In this document: piece by piece, positions 43,439-56,280 of the stretch | How the letters are laid out: the number at the start of each line of letters is the position of its first letter | Position numbering within the stretch: the stretch's first letter is position 1 | From: Sporodiniella umbellata | Taxonomy: Eukaryota; Mucoromycota; Mucoromycetes; Mucorales; Rhizopodaceae | DNA: 64,000 bases | Reading direction: 5' to 3' | Assembly: GCA_025677835.1 (NCBI GenBank) | Contig: JAIXMR010000010.1 | Coordinates: forward strand, 62,001-126,000 | The notes under the pieces: generated by a model | Database searches by the model: none | Seen by the model: only the letters and a program-made list of their open reading frames with translations | Told to the model about the DNA's origin: nothing | Translations under genes and position numbers: made by a program

Positions 43439-46400
43439 TTATTTCTGTTCAGTTGATATAGTAGGCTTCATTGGCGCTCTTGCTGCGATAGCTTCATCAA
43501 TAATATCGAGGCTTCGCACACTTCTGAAGTCGTTGAGAGTTGAAACAACGGAAATCCTGTTTTTCCATTTGTCAAAGTTTTTCTGTTTGTAGTTCATCTC
43601 CTCTTCATCGTATAACGCTTCGTCCATAAGCCAGTCTCGTGCATTTTGGTTGTGAGAAGGTAATGTAGTATTTCCTGGATCGATCATACACATTTCCCTT
43701 TGTTCTTGGTATCTCAAAAACCCAATCTCATTGTAATTTGTGGCATGTCGAACCAAAACAACAGCTGCCAGCTCCTTACAAAACTCTTGTAATACTATAT
43801 ATGAGTTAACAAAGTTTGAGAGCTTTGCAAAAGGATTGGTCATGGTTACTGGGGTTGTGTTCGATCTTTGACTGTTTTGAAAAAAAGAAAAAGATGGAGA
43901 TAGAGGTGAAAGTCCACCATTGTTACCGTTTACATCTCTATTGATTCTAAGGGGTAGCAAGCCAGCAGATTTTGTGGCAGACGGAGAGGATGGGCTTCGC
44001 GGCGACGACGGTACAAGCGTCGATGAAGAGCCTTTGTTAAAAACGTGTTTAGACATTGGTTCCGGTCTCCGTATGTTTGTATCAATAGACAGGGAGGGAT
44101 TGTTTGACTTTCTTAGTAGTCCCGTATGACGTTCATGGTTAGGTAGCATCCCATTGATAGAGTCTGCTCCTCCAGACACCATACCACGCTTTTTAGCTAT
44201 TGATATGCGTGCTTCAAAATTGGGAACAAGTTGGGCACGTTTGAGCGCTTCAAAAGTTATCTAAAGCGTGTATTAATTTTTTTTTTTTTTTTGAAAAAAG
44301 AACTCTTACTTGCTCTAAAAGTGCATAGAGACTACGTCTGTTGACTTTTGTGCTTGGTAACGTCCATACGCCACCGTAGAGTGCACCATCGTTCCCGACA
44401 CGAATGGATCTCCAATCGCAAATGACACAGTCCATTCTTTTATCTACAACACCTGCTAGCTTTTGTAATATGCTTGTTACAAGCAAATTTTGCTCTACTG
44501 GAAGTTCGAACATTTTACAAAATTGGTCAAATATACGACTTAAAAACAGACCCTCATATGCCTCCGATTTTCTGTTCATAATCGTAGCATTTGTTGCTGT
44601 ACTTAATATACTCATTTGGTCCGCAGGAACATCAAGTGTATTTATCAAACTTTTGGGTCTCATAGGTCGACCTTTGCGATCCTCAGCTTCCCTCTCTATG
44701 TCCTTTTTGGTTTTGATGGGCGGATAGGGGGCTTGCCAAAAATTTTTAGCAAGTAAAGCGTAGCGAAATCTTTCTTGGGCCTCATGAAAATAATCGTCGT
44801 AACTATTTCCAGGAACAACAACATACGGGTTGTTGTTGGGTTTATCTCCGTTAGTTTGGCCAGAGGACATGTTGGGGTCTGATATAATGACACCTGCTGA
44901 CGGTGGTGATCGCATTCTCTCTAGTTCATCCTCCAATGGTAAAAGAGACAGCACTCTGCAAAAAGGAAGGCGAACCAAGTAGTTTAGCTCTCTTGATTTA
45001 CGTCACCTAAGTTTTATGTACCTTTCCACTAGCCACCTTACTTTTTCGCTCTTGTTTCCATCATCTGTTTCTTGTCTGTCTCCATTTACGATACTGTCTG
45101 CCTTGGGTATTTCTTCGTTTGTACCAACGCTTGCTCTATCGTCTACAGTTTTGGATCCAAGTGATGATGTATCAGTACTGTCTTTTGTTTCATAATCAAT
45201 ATATTCGCCTTCAGGAGAGATGTCAAGATAATTTCTAAGAACCAAATTGTAAATAGCAAACTGGTTGTATGTTTCAAGAATTGTATCAAATAGACGCAAA
45301 GAGGCCAATACTAGTTCTTGTTTCTCAGCATCAAGGCGGTTGATCAAAAGCAATCTTAATGTCATATCTTCCTCACTTTGTGTTAGTATAGAACTTCGTT
45401 TTGTTTTTGGCGACGAAAGCAGCGAATCTTCTCTACCTTCATCGTCAGTTGCTTGAGATTCTTCATCGCGTTCATCGTCGACTAAGTCGTTAAGCGAGAT
45501 GTCTGTCTTAACTTCTGCCTCAACATCTTTACCCACACCGCCCTCTTCACTAATCAGAACAACTAAGAAAACGTGTAGCAGCCTTTGATCAGTCAAGCCT
45601 CGAATCATCTCAGTTGTATAGGCAGTTGCTGCTGTGGCTATATCCGCAGACGGGGAGCTTAATGCAGTACATACGATTGGATGCCAGAACATGGTCGTTA
45701 GCTGAGCCATTAAAGCAGTCATTAGTCTCTTTTCAGTTACTCTTGCCACATCGTTGAGATACTCCCAAAAGGTATAAAAGTCGTCAGCCACTCTTTCTTT
45801 GTCAACAGTGGAATCCAACATACGTACAAAGTTATTGTCAAATGGACTACGCTTTCTTCGCTTTCTTTTGAAACTATTGTGAGCGTTGACGGTGATCATC
45901 AAGCTGTTGTTTGTTATCATTGCAGGCACTGAAAAACGAATACGTCGTCTTGGCGGGTACGTTGGAATTACACGGTTGTTTTCTGATATAGTAAATGCCC
46001 CAGAATTTTTTGGAAGACTAGCAAAAAAAAGTGAAAGTCTTTCAGCCTATTCAAAACAATACCAATCAATCTTTTTTTGCATATAAAAAAAGAAATAGAG
46101 ATTTACCATCACTTCACACAAACCAGAATATTCAACAATGTAGCAAACATATTCTGGGTCATCTTCTAGTAAACGGAGAGCAAATAAAATGGCTTCTCTT
46201 GCTATTTCGCCAGTTTCTCCAGGGATATTCATATAATCAATAAGATATGTAAACATATCGAAACGTGGCTAAAACAAGTATATATATAAGTTCCTAATTC
46301 CACATTATATATATTTATAATTCTTTTCTCTTACTGTCAAAAACATGTTCCACGCAATTTTATCTTCCACACTCTCCTCTCTCCTGTGCATTGTTTTTCC

Positions 46401-47283
46401 GTCCTTTGTACTTCTCCAGACATTTTCCCCTAACCCTCGACACCATCCTCTTTCGAAAAACAAGTCCATTAGAGCTGCATTCGCACCTTTGAAATGAGAA
46501 AAAACACCATGCATAAGTTTGACTAGTTCAAGAGATAGTTCCGATATCGCTGCGATTCTTTCTTCTGAGCAGGCTTCTATATCTATAGATACTTGTTCAT
46601 AGTGATGGGCAATCAGTCTGTGGCATGAGGTGATCAACTTCTGGAGTGGAACATGGACAGCTCTTTCTGGCAGTAGTTGTGCTTCTACGTTAGTCACTAA
46701 GCTGCAGAAAAACTTCAGACAGTGAATGCGCATGCCGTAAGGTGTCTATAGAACACAGTTAATCAATTTTAAGCTCCACGTAAAAAAGGGGTTGAGGAAA
46801 GCTTTTGTTTACATCAACTTTGGCGAATTCAACTAATTCCTCAAGGACACGTTTTTGAAGCAGATATTCCAGGCAAGGTCCAGTCTCCAAACTTCCACTC
46901 GGTCTTTGGTGCTCAACTTCTTCCGCTTGAATGAGCTTTATTATATTCTGCAGACTGCAAGGAATCGGGGTCAGGTCTACTGCATCTTTTAAGGGATCTA
47001 CATAAAAGAAAGAGATCAGTACCTGTGATGCTTTCTAAATTTTTTTCTCCTCTTTTTTCCCCATCGCAAAAGCATTCATGTACATTTTTTATATGCTTTT
47101 TTTCTCTGCTTATATTTTTTTTTATATAAAATAAAGAGAAAGAAAGAAACCTCTTAATAGTAACACTATACCAGTAGCTGTCTCATAATATTTTTGTATA
47201 TTTGTCCATGCTTCCGTTAGCAGTTCCAACTTTGTTTTTGCTGCGTTTCTCCCCGAAAGAAGCTTTGAAAGAAACATAGACAT
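43439..47283 (-). CDS. FHIP-like protein (RAI16/FAM160 family), Hook-dynein cargo adaptor
   Basis: Seven exons: 47283-47172, 46997-46813, 46745-46335, 46268-46107, 46046-45022, 44955-44310 and 44260-43439, coding 1120 residues. The N-terminal half is the helical RAI16-like domain (MSMFLSKLLSGR at the start, YGMRIHCLKFFCSLVTNV, DMFTYLIDYMNIPGETG and IVEYSGLCEVM with ERLSLFFASLP after it). It also has the family block LRLFDTILETYNQFAIYNLV, an acidic linker and a Ser-rich disordered C-terminus. FHIP joins FTS and Hook to link early endosomes to dynein. In Aspergillus and Ustilago this drives endosome motility along hyphae. The N-terminus starts 580 bp from the divergent ecdysoneless gene. Confidence 0.9.
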
Positions 47284-47487
47284 TTTTATCTTTTTTCAAA
47301 GATAGGAAGAAAAGAAGGCAAATAAGGAGAGAGGAGAAAAAAACGCTCTGTATTTAAGGCATTTTGTACGACATCTGGTTATACAGAGTGGAGCGCTTCT
47401 GCATGTCAATAAATTGTAGCGATAGACAGTAAGTAGCTAACTATAGTGCTGAGGGTTAGTGGTAAATGAAGAAGTCAAAAGTTTAAC

Positions 47488-47526
<39 letters not shown>

Positions 47527-47863
47527 CATAGAAAAAAAAAAAGAGAGAGAGATGATTCACTTCTTTCGAAAAACGACAAGCTTTGTTCAGGGACCAGCAA
47601 ATTTGGGTTCAAAGAGAGCACAATATAATTCAATGATGAACTTTGTCTATATTTTTTTGTTTTTTTTTGCAGATATTTACACAGTTTTTTATGCTAGGTT
47701 GACCCGAAACTGATAGATTCGTTTTGGAGTGAAGAAAATCAAAATAATTGCTATTGTTAATAAAAAAAACAGGCACACTCAGACAAATGTGATCTGAAAA
47801 GCTTTTTTTATATATTTTTGACACATACTACTTTCTCTTTCCTAATTATTGTAATAAAAAGCA
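47284..47863. promoter_or_regulatory. Divergent promoter region between FHIP-like and ecdysoneless-like genes
   Basis: Holds a (TA)n microsatellite at about 47490-47521 followed by a GA-rich patch (47530-47553). The short open frames across it are low complexity. It must contain the start sites of both flanking genes. Confidence 0.5.
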
Positions 47864-49785
47864 ATGGAATCCCTGCAAGAAATATTCGGCAAATCTGCAT
47901 CTAAAAGCGAAGATTACATACAATACTCAATATTTTTGCCACAGAACATGCATACTCATTTACAAGATACACTTGACACGATAGATTCCTTAATCCAACC
48001 AATTGTCAAAGAATACATCTGGCAAAAAGACCGGTTTCAATTGAGTATTGTAAATGAGGCTTCTGAAGGTAGAAATCTATTGTTTGATTCAGAATTTTAT
48101 AGAAGTGTAACACAGTTTTAGATCCTTCGTATCCTTTCCTGTACGGAATAAGCCGTTTTGGAGACTGTATAAATGACGAATGGTTTATTGTTTATCTATT
48201 GTATCAAATCAGCCTCAAAATACCCAATGCGGTCATTTCCCTTTCAGACAACGATGGCGATGTTCTTCTTATTGAAGCTGCTCTAGAGCTACCCTCCTGG
48301 TTAGACCCTTCTAATAGCCAAAATCGAGTTTACTTGTATAGAGGAAATCTTCACATAATACCCTTCCCTCTATCGCCAGCCGACATCTGTCAGTTTCCTG
48401 CTCTGTTGACCAGAGAGAAAGCTATTGAGATTGTTCGTAAGCAATCTAAGGAGTGTCTTGCTGAAAAAAACATTCAGACTGCTATCCGCGAGCGGGTGGA
48501 TGCCTATCCTGCAGCAGCTAGACAAGAAGTACATAGAGCCCAGTGCATTCTACCTAAAAAAGCTGCGTTTGTATTACTCAAAGAGCCTCAATTAATTACA
48601 ATGGCGATTGAAGCCTTTTATTTGAGGGATCCGTACGGGATGAAAGCTTGCGCTTTGATGTACAATTTTTCGCCTACTGAAGGCAACGTAACAAGAACTA
48701 TTCAGTTTACAAAGACAACATACGCCCAAACTGTTAGCCAAAAGTTTTATGCACCTAAACCATTTCGATTACCTTCTGTTAGCGAAAAGAAAAAGTATCG
48801 CCATGCTGAGTTGGGAATGAAAGTAGCCTGTGGCCTTGAGATGCTCTATTGCCAAACAAAAGCTAGTTCTGAAGAGGTTTATGACTTTGAAGCAGACAAA
48901 AAGTTCGCTAGTTATTTAGAACACCTTATCAAGCTGGGCTATTTCAAGAATGAGAGAAAGGGATCAAAACTATACAATACACTGGAAAAGCAGGCCAAAG
49001 AACAATATCTTGTCAATCGAAATAGTAATGAGCACGCAAAGTATGTTTTACTAGACGACCCGGACTCGGAGGACCAAGACATTGTGAGGCCTAGTATTGA
49101 AAATACGCGAACTACGATAGACAGAATATTATCAGAATATACAGATGAGGAATTTGACAAGCTCAGCAGTGCTAACGCAGAGGAGGAAGATAGTGATGAC
49201 TGGATGAACGTAAACCCTAAACAACTGGAGGAAATGCTTTTCAAAAAAATGATGAAAGACAACGATATACTTGGCGATTTAGAAGGGGGTATAGAAAAAG
49301 ATAAGGACGTCGATTTGGAAGCACTTATGTCCAACTTGGGAAATTTTGTTGAAAATAAGGCAAGTGGATTGGAGGGTATAGATCTTTCAGACGAAGAATC
49401 ATATGATGAGGATGATGAAGATATGGAAGACGAAAGCAATATAAAGTTTGATGTTAACGAATTCATGCGTATTTTGAAAGGAGAAGGTAAATCCAGCACA
49501 AAGCAGCATGTCGCTCATCTATACTTAGATAAACAAGACGATATACAAAGCACAATGGAAGAAATGGATCAAGAAATAGCGGGGCATAGAAAAATAAATG
49601 GATCATTCGAAAAAATGTCTTTGGATGAAAAAAAGGGAGAAGATGAAGATGCGCCTGTAGATGTGGAATTGAATCTAGTCAAAAACATCTTGGAAAGCTT
49701 CAAGAGTCAACAAGGACTACCTGGGCCAGCCAGTAATATTTTAAACCAGTTTGGAATAGTACTCCCGCGCGATGAGGATGAATAA
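47864..49785 (+). CDS. Ecdysoneless (ECD)/SGT1 homologue
   Basis: Two exons, 47864-48068 and 48122-49785, coding 622 residues. The joined frame reads through YPFLYGISRFGDCINDEWFI, IVYLLYQISLKIPNAVISLSDNDGDVLLIEAA and PSWLDPSNSQNRVYLYRGNL, the signature of the SGT1/ecdysoneless family (not the Skp1-associated Sgt1). The C-terminal third is very acidic (EEDSDDWMNVNP, DEESYDEDDEDMEDE), as in animal ECD. Family members act in transcription and in pre-mRNA splicing through PRP8/U5 snRNP assembly. The fission yeast and human proteins can complement yeast gcr2 mutants. The tail is followed at once by the convergent arrestin gene (11 bp apart). Confidence 0.92.
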
Positions 49786-49796
49786 AAAAACGTGTA

Positions 49797-51409
49797 TTAG
49801 TTTATTAAGTAAAGCATATTCTGTTTTTCCCTTAGTTCTTTTTCCTCTTTCTTTTTTTTCTTTTGTATTATTGCAAGCAGATCATCATCGTCGTCGTCAT
49901 CATCTGAAGAGGATGCTTCATCTAAAGGCGTTGAGATATTACTGCCACGGGTATTGGAGTGACTCATATTAAGTGTATTATTAGGCGTAGATGATAAATA
50001 GGTAAGTGTGTGGCTTGGTACATTTCTTTGGTAGTTGGAGTCTTCGGATCCCATTCTTCTATGTTGGATAGGAGTTGTTATCGACCTTGAGGCTTTGTGT
50101 TTGTAAGAAGAGTATCTGTTGTTCAGCTGTTGTGGCACAGGACTGATTAGTAGGTCAGGTGTTGAAGACGATCTGTTCATATAGCTATGAGAAAACATGA
50201 TATTATCAGATAACCTAGAGCCGTTTGAAGCATTGGAATTTTGCCGTTTCACGTCGCTTGAGATGCTACTCTCAACCCACTCCTCACTCTCCAGATCATC
50301 TTCATTATCACTCATCGTCATTTCTCCCATATACTGTATAATGTCTTCGTCGTCATCGTCATCAATAGGTACGTCCGCTGGTGGCCAGGTACCTACAACG
50401 ATAGGCAGCTCAACAAAAGATGTGCTATTGGATGTCTTTTCGTCGTTCAAAATCACTTTTGCCCTTATCTTATAGTGTATTTTTAATATTTTTCCTTTGT
50501 ATCGTACAGTGGGTGGTGTGTTGCGTATAATCAATTGGCTGGTCGTCGACTGTGAAAAATTATAAGGGCCAATAATGTTTAGGTCATATTTGCTTGACTT
50601 CAGTACATGCTCTTCTTCTATTTTGTTTCTGACGATTGATTTTTTTAGTATTACGCAAAAGAGCTCAGCTTGGGGGTACTTACTTTGCTGTCTGTATTTT
50701 TATTTTACGAATCAAGTCCACTATAAGAGCATTTTTCCTCACATAGCTAGAGTTCGTACCAACAACAATGGTTGCTGCAACCGTCTCTCCTCTTGTATAT
50801 CCCGACCTTGGTACAGAGAGCTGTACACGACACTGGCCACAATTTGCAGCGGATACAACTTTTTCTTTATCTACCGGTCTGTTGAAAGTATCCTTAGTCA
50901 CGTCCACATATTCCAAAATTGTCACTGGATATTCAATTTTTGGGCAAAGGCTTTCCAGCATCATAGGTCTATCTAGCACTGCTGTCAACTTATATTCAAT
51001 ACGAACTAACTTTTTCTTTCCAAACTAAAACACAAAAGGCTAAGCAAAGGGAATAGAATGAGGTGAATGTTTACGTCTAAGGCGCTCGGCAAATTGTCAG
51101 GCACAAGAAATTCAAAAGGGAAATTGTATGGCTTCAGTTCTAGCTTTGTTTTCCCCTCACCCACAGCGTATTGTTTGTGTGTCTGAAATAAAGAAATACA
51201 TTCTTTATCTGATACGACGATTGAGCCTGAGAACTTTACTGTAACAGAGTTGGCTCTAATGGAGCTCTTGGGCTGAACAATGACAGAGCCTATCGTCAAG
51301 AATTAGTTGAAAAAGTCGTTTTGTCTTTAACAATACCTCGAATAGTTTCACTAGGAAAATAAAACTTTTCTTCAGAGAGTGCGATGTCAATTACTTTGCT
51401 AGTTCTCAT
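49797..51409 (-). CDS. Arrestin-domain protein (alpha-arrestin-like)
   Basis: Four exons: 51409-51337, 51289-51075, 51024-50684 and 50628-49797, coding 486 residues. The N-terminal arrestin fold shows IVQPKSSIRANSVTVKFSG and the conserved YNFPFEFLVPDNLPSAL segment. The C-terminal arrestin fold starts near VQLSVPRSGYTRGETVAATI and runs to the beta strand VRYKGKILKIHYKIRAKVIL. The tail is Ser/Asp-rich with two acidic patches, and I see no PPxY motif for Rsp5 binding. Fungal alpha-arrestins select plasma-membrane transporters for ubiquitination and endocytosis. This member could be such an adaptor, but without PY motifs that is only inferred. Confidence 0.87.
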
Positions 51410-51542
51410 TGAGCTTTTTATATACAATATACAATATAGTATATTTATATATCAATATTTTTATATACAAATAAAAAGTAGAAAAAAGAGAGTGCAACAG
51501 ATTTTTTGAGAAATTTTTTTTTTATTCTTATTATTAATCGTT

Positions 51543-52794
51543 CTATTTTTGGTTGTGGCTCAAAGGCGAGTCTGCATTGTAGTGCATCTGTCAAAACCAT
51601 ATCAATAAAACAGACTTGGCTATATGTGTTACTTTTCCCTACCTCCTTAGCACCAACGGTTCCTCCTCCACCTGTGACACCAAAGGTGGTCCAAGTTTTT
51701 ACGTCTTCTGTAGGTTCAAACGCAGCCCAAGAAATACCGCTTGTCTTTTTCAAGTTGATTTCTACTTTGGTAGAGAGAGCAGTAAATTTGGAGGTGTTTA
51801 CATCGATTTTCTATAGACGGTTTTTAAAGTGCCTGTTTCCTTTTTATCTAAAGTGGTTTTATACATACCTGGAACAAAGGGAGGTTTTTTTTGTATCGTT
51901 TGTTGTCCTTCATTTTGATATCAACATCAATTGAATCCTCATTAAACTTGACTTGAGTATCTTCCTTGTTTTTGGCAAAAATACTGAAAATGACATTTGT
52001 TTGAGTTTGATACCAATCGGTACGGCATTCTACCAATTCTTCTTGTTGGCTGCTTTTGACGGCGAAAACATGTCGAGCCTCCTTACATCCTTCAATTTTT
52101 AAGAACTCATCAAAATCGAGTACCTTACGGCTACAACAGCTCCATCCTTTAGACCCTTCGTGAAAAATAGGGGCACCAGGATGGTAGCGACATTTAGCCT
52201 CAGGTCCTCTGGAGGTCTCTTGATCTTTAAATGCTTGACCGCAACCGCGTCTTCGACAAGTTGTTCCTTCAGCAACAGGAACGGACTCGTCGTCTTCTTC
52301 CTCTGCAACCTTCTTTTCCTCAGGCTCTTTTTGTGCAACTACAGGAGCTGCGGGGGCAGGAGTAGCAGCTTTGGGAGCCTCTTTCTTACCGTAAACCTCA
52401 ACACCGTCTTTGTCAACGTAACTGGCTGGCGTCTTTGAAGCAGTCTCAGTAGTTTTTTTCTCGGGTTGAGCAGGAGCTTCAGTGGAGTGAAGTCCAAATG
52501 AGCACCCAGGAATTTGGAGAAATTCGTCAAAATCAACTACACGTTTTTTGCAGCACGACCATCCCTTTAAGCCTATTCAAATAAAAAACTGTTAATCTTT
52601 GAAAAACGAACGAATCGCTCACCTTCGTGAAAGACAGGAGCGCCATCGTGAAACTGACAGCCTACAATGCGTTTTTTTTTTTTTAGACAAAGGGCAGCTT
52701 AGAACTTGTTTTATTTTTAAAAAAGCTTACTGTTTTCTTTGTTTTCTGTTTCAGTGAAATCCTTTCCACAACCTTTACGAGTACACTTGGCCAT
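51543..52794 (-). CDS. CHORD-CS domain co-chaperone (CHORDC1/RAR1-like)
   Basis: Five exons: 52794-52731, 52661-52623, 52572-51869, 51810-51643 and 51587-51543, coding 339 residues. Two zinc-binding CHORD domains have the standard Cys/His order: CTRKGCGKDF...CQFHDGAPVFHEG...GWSCC...DFDEFLQIPGC, repeated as CRRRGCGQAF...CRYHPGAPIFHEG...GWSCC...DFDEFLKIEGC. A C-terminal CS domain follows (ECRTDWYQTQTNVIFSIFAK), ending in the family tail GAKEMHYNADSPL. That tail is only obtained by splicing the last 15-codon exon. Such proteins bind Hsp90 and Sgt1 as co-chaperones. A heat-shock-like element lies upstream. Confidence 0.95.
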
Positions 52795-53657
52795 TATTAT
52801 TTCAATCTACCTGTAAAAAAAGCAAGCCAGTCGGTGTTTACTTGCCCCTCTTTCATATTTTCTGGAAGAAAACTAGCAGTCACTACGACCTAGAAAGTTA
52901 CCGACTTTTATGAAACCAAAAAATATATTCTGTTAACATACAACATCTTTGAGTGTTAAGCAAAAGATGTTTGGGTGCTAAGCAAAAGTTTTTTGGTTCA
53001 TAGTGTTATATATTTTTGGCAGCAGCGCTTTTGTAGTTAAGAGACCAAAACATAGTAGGACGTAGTCGTACAGGCATCTTCTAATCGAGCTGTATGCCAT
53101 CCTCTGATGCTTCATATCTACTAAGATACCAACCTACGCCGAACCAACAGCTATAGCATATTTCTTTAAAAAAAACTTGCTCTTAATGGTTTTTATTTAG
53201 CAACCTTTATTTTTTTTTACCAAAAAGAACACAAAGCATCTAACACTTTTGTGAAAACGAAAAGTTTATTTTCCGAAATCGACGTATTTGCGCTTCTCAA
53301 AACGAACTGAAAAAACCACACTAGTTTACTTTGTTTTGATCTAGCCAAAAGAAAATTTGAATTTATAGGCTGCTTGATCTTCTATTTTACTCTCAATTTA
53401 GCCTGGGGATTTTTGAAAGGTGTACTGTCTGATGTTTGTATCAAGTGTCATTGTTTTGAGTCACTAAAAAAAATTTCTAGGATAGTTTATAGTCCGCACT
53501 TAAAACATAAGATGGTCTTGTAAAATGCAAACGTGTTCAAGTCCGCTCAGATTAAAGCTTATCATTGGCTGCGCAGACGTGACTTATGAAGTTTATAAGG
53601 GCTCGTCATTTCAAAACAAAAAGGTTTTTTTTTCTTTTTCAATACTTTATATTAAAA
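52795..53657. promoter_or_regulatory. Divergent promoter between CHORD-CS and FKBP12 genes
   Basis: At 52860-52870 the sequence TTCTGGAAGAA contains TTCnnGAA, a partial heat shock element, 66 bp upstream of the CHORD start. At 52953-52996 there is a tandem direct repeat of two 22-bp units (core TAAGCAAAAG). The rest is AT-rich. Both features are read from sequence; their function is inference. Confidence 0.45.
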
Positions 53658-54029
53658 ATGGGTGTTACGTAAGTTATTCAAAAGTTGTGGACGCGTTTTT
53701 TAATTCTGAGCAGTGTTGAAAATATCTCTGCTGGTGACGGAACTAACTTCCCCAAGGCTGGTGACACCGTTACCATGCACTATACTGGTACTCTCATGAA
53801 CGGCTCCAAGTTCGATTCCTCAGTTGACCGCGGTACTCCTTTCGTTTGCAAGATTGGCTGTGGACAAGTTATCAAGGGTTGGGATGAAGGTGTTGTTCAA
53901 TTATCTGTTGGTCAAAAGGCTAACTTGATCTGTACTCCTGATTACGCTTACGGTGCCCGTGGTTTCCCTCCTGTCATCCCCCCTAACTCTACTTTGAAGT
54001 TCGAAGTTCAACTTTTGAAGATTAACTAA
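53658..54029 (+). CDS. FKBP12 peptidyl-prolyl isomerase
   Basis: Two exons: 53658-53668 (only 11 nt, MGVT) and 53714-54029, coding 108 residues, the normal size of FKBP12. Active-site and FK506/rapamycin-contact residues are present: Tyr in MHYTGTL, Phe and Asp in [12 protein letters not shown], Trp in [11 protein letters not shown], and Tyr in [13 protein letters not shown]. One oddity is the Cys-rich stretch [11 protein letters not shown] where most FKBP12s have Phe or Leu and Gly. It is a cytosolic prolyl isomerase and, in fungi, the receptor for FK506 (calcineurin inhibition) and rapamycin (TOR inhibition). Confidence 0.96.
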
Positions 54030-54147
54030 ATTTTGTGCTCAGTCTCATAAATAAAACTGTATCTTAGTTTGTACACCAATACAATAGGTAGATTTGTACT
54101 GACAGGCGAGAAGCCAGCTTTTGTTTTTATAATTTATACAGATGGTT

Positions 54148-56280
54148 TTAAAGCATAATAATTCTAACGCCACCCAGTTCTCCAAACGAATATTTCATCT
54201 TGTCGCTAGGGCATGTCATGAACATCTGGGCTTTGGCTATATCCAACTGCTTAGAAATAGCATCCACAGTGAAAGGGTTAAACTCTCCTTGAATAAATAC
54301 CTTCAAGAAAAGTGTTAGAAATTGCTGAAGCAAGTTTATATATGTTCTTACCAGGTCTATTTGAATTTTAGGATATACTTCGTCAAGCATTCGGTGGTTG
54401 CTCTCCAGTTCATTAGGTATATCATCCAAAGTTTTGTAAAGAAACACAAACTTTAAGTGTCCTGAATCTTCGTTTTTTTTAACATATTGTATGGCTTTGT
54501 TCATAATATGAGGTTCATCAGTGTTTAAGAAAAATACAACTGGCTTCTTCCTGATCTTTTTGATTTTTTCTTGAATAAACTCTTCAACGTTTCTAGCAGC
54601 CTTAGGGAATCGATGTAAAAACTCTATTTGATCAAATAACCAATAACTAAGTTTCCAAAGCCAACATCGCTTCAACATGATCAAAACGACCGCTAGAACA
54701 ATGACAAAGTATATAACAAAATATTCTGCAATAAGAGGATCAATCACAACGTTGCCAACAAGGCTAGCAACCAAGAGTAGGAAAACAAACACTGATGTTC
54801 CAAGTGACACTTTGACAGGACGTGGTAGCCGGTCACGTTTGTATTTGATTAAGATATTAGCAACACCAAATGTAGACATAGAGCCTAAAAACGCAACAGC
54901 AAAGACTCCAGACAATGAACTAACATCGCCCCCCACAATAGCATACAATGTAATACTAAGAAGTAGAAAGACTAGCACAATATACTGATATGAGCCAGTA
55001 ATTGCGTTTTGTCGAAGAAAAAACTTGGGAAGAATACCGTCGTTTGACATTCTCTGAATCAATCCAATGGCGCCAATAAGGCCAGTCAAGACACCTGCAC
55101 AAAGGACTATAACAGCATCTACCATGATCCACATACGTAACCATCGTTCACCATTTGCGGCGTACTCACCAAGAACGGAAACAGCATTGGCCTGATTAGC
55201 TTGTAGAACAGGCACAGGAACGAGAGCAGTTGCTAACAGCGTTAAAGGAGCGTTTATCGCAAACAGAAAACCAAACATATTGTTCATGACTTTGGGAAAT
55301 GTATTAGGTTTGAGATCTTCGATATAATTTTCAGCCGACTAGAAATAAAAGATATTTTTAAAACACTTTCGTCCTATATATAAATATATACCTCAAATCC
55401 AGTGACGCCCAATAAGCCAATACACACACCCTTTACTATCAAAAGTACTGGGTTGCTTCCTGGTGGATCGGGTACTTTTGTCCAGTTATCTATGAGAACT
55501 TGATTCCCGTTCCTTCCCCAAGCAATAACACTCGTTATCATTACAGCAGCTAAAGTTACTGAATGTAATGTGAATATAGTAAGCGTCAAAGTCGAAGACT
55601 CTCTTAAACCCAATATACAAATCAGCGAAAACACAACCAAAATGACAATTGTAAGAACAAAAGGCGTTAGTTTTTCTGGTAGTGTCACTTCTGCTGCTAA
55701 GTAGGCAGAAGCAGTTGATGCTGATACTACACAGGTGGCCAAGTAATCCAGGATAGATAAGCAAGCAGCCACAGAAGCAGTCACTTTTGATGTTGTGTTA
55801 AGCAAAGCATTATATGTTCCTCCGTTTAAAGGTAAAGATGTAGCAACCTCAGTGATAATGCGTTTCATCGGATACATTATCAAGGCGATGATGAGCATAG
55901 AAATAGGCGCATATTTCCCTGACTGCACAACACAAGGTCCAATTGAATATAAAACAGAGGCAATCAAGTCGTTTCCTGCAATTGAAGTAGCTCTCCATTT
56001 TCCAATTTTAACTTTCTTTTCTTGTTCCTTATCATATTGCTCTTTAATTGCCGGATCTACCTCCATGTAGTATGTACTTCCCCACCTACACAGAGTTATT
56101 AGGTAATTTTTTTACTACTATAAGATCTGCTTTAAATTACCCAGCAAACTCCCATGCATTGCTCAAGTTGGGATATCTAGAAGGCATGTTAGACCATTTA
56201 AGAGCATAGCCCCTCCTCTTTTTTAGTTGATTCTTTTTGATTTGATGGAATTCGGATTCTGCAAAAGAAGGTGGCGGCAT
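54148..56280 (-). CDS. APC-superfamily amino acid permease
   Basis: Four exons: 56280-56141, 56085-55392, 55338-54352 and 54300-54148, coding 657 residues. The N-terminus is long and basic (start MPPPSFAESEFHQIKKNQ). About a dozen hydrophobic segments follow, with the APC-like first helix SIAGNDLIASVLYSIGPCVV, TSLPLNGGTYNALL and the segment LLGVTGFESAENYIEDLKP around a splice site. After the last membrane helix is a cytosolic domain of about 200 residues (VVFFLNTDEPHIMNKAIQYV). The start at 56280 is preferred over a Met at 56066 because the upstream exon splices in phase and stays open. The substrate is not predictable; amino acids or polyamines are possible. Confidence 0.88.

Noticed and set aside
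48939..49499. 186-codon Ser-rich open frame on the minus strand
   Set aside because: It is the antisense of the acidic, Asp/Glu-coding tail of the ecdysoneless gene; poly-Ser is the expected mirror of such codons.
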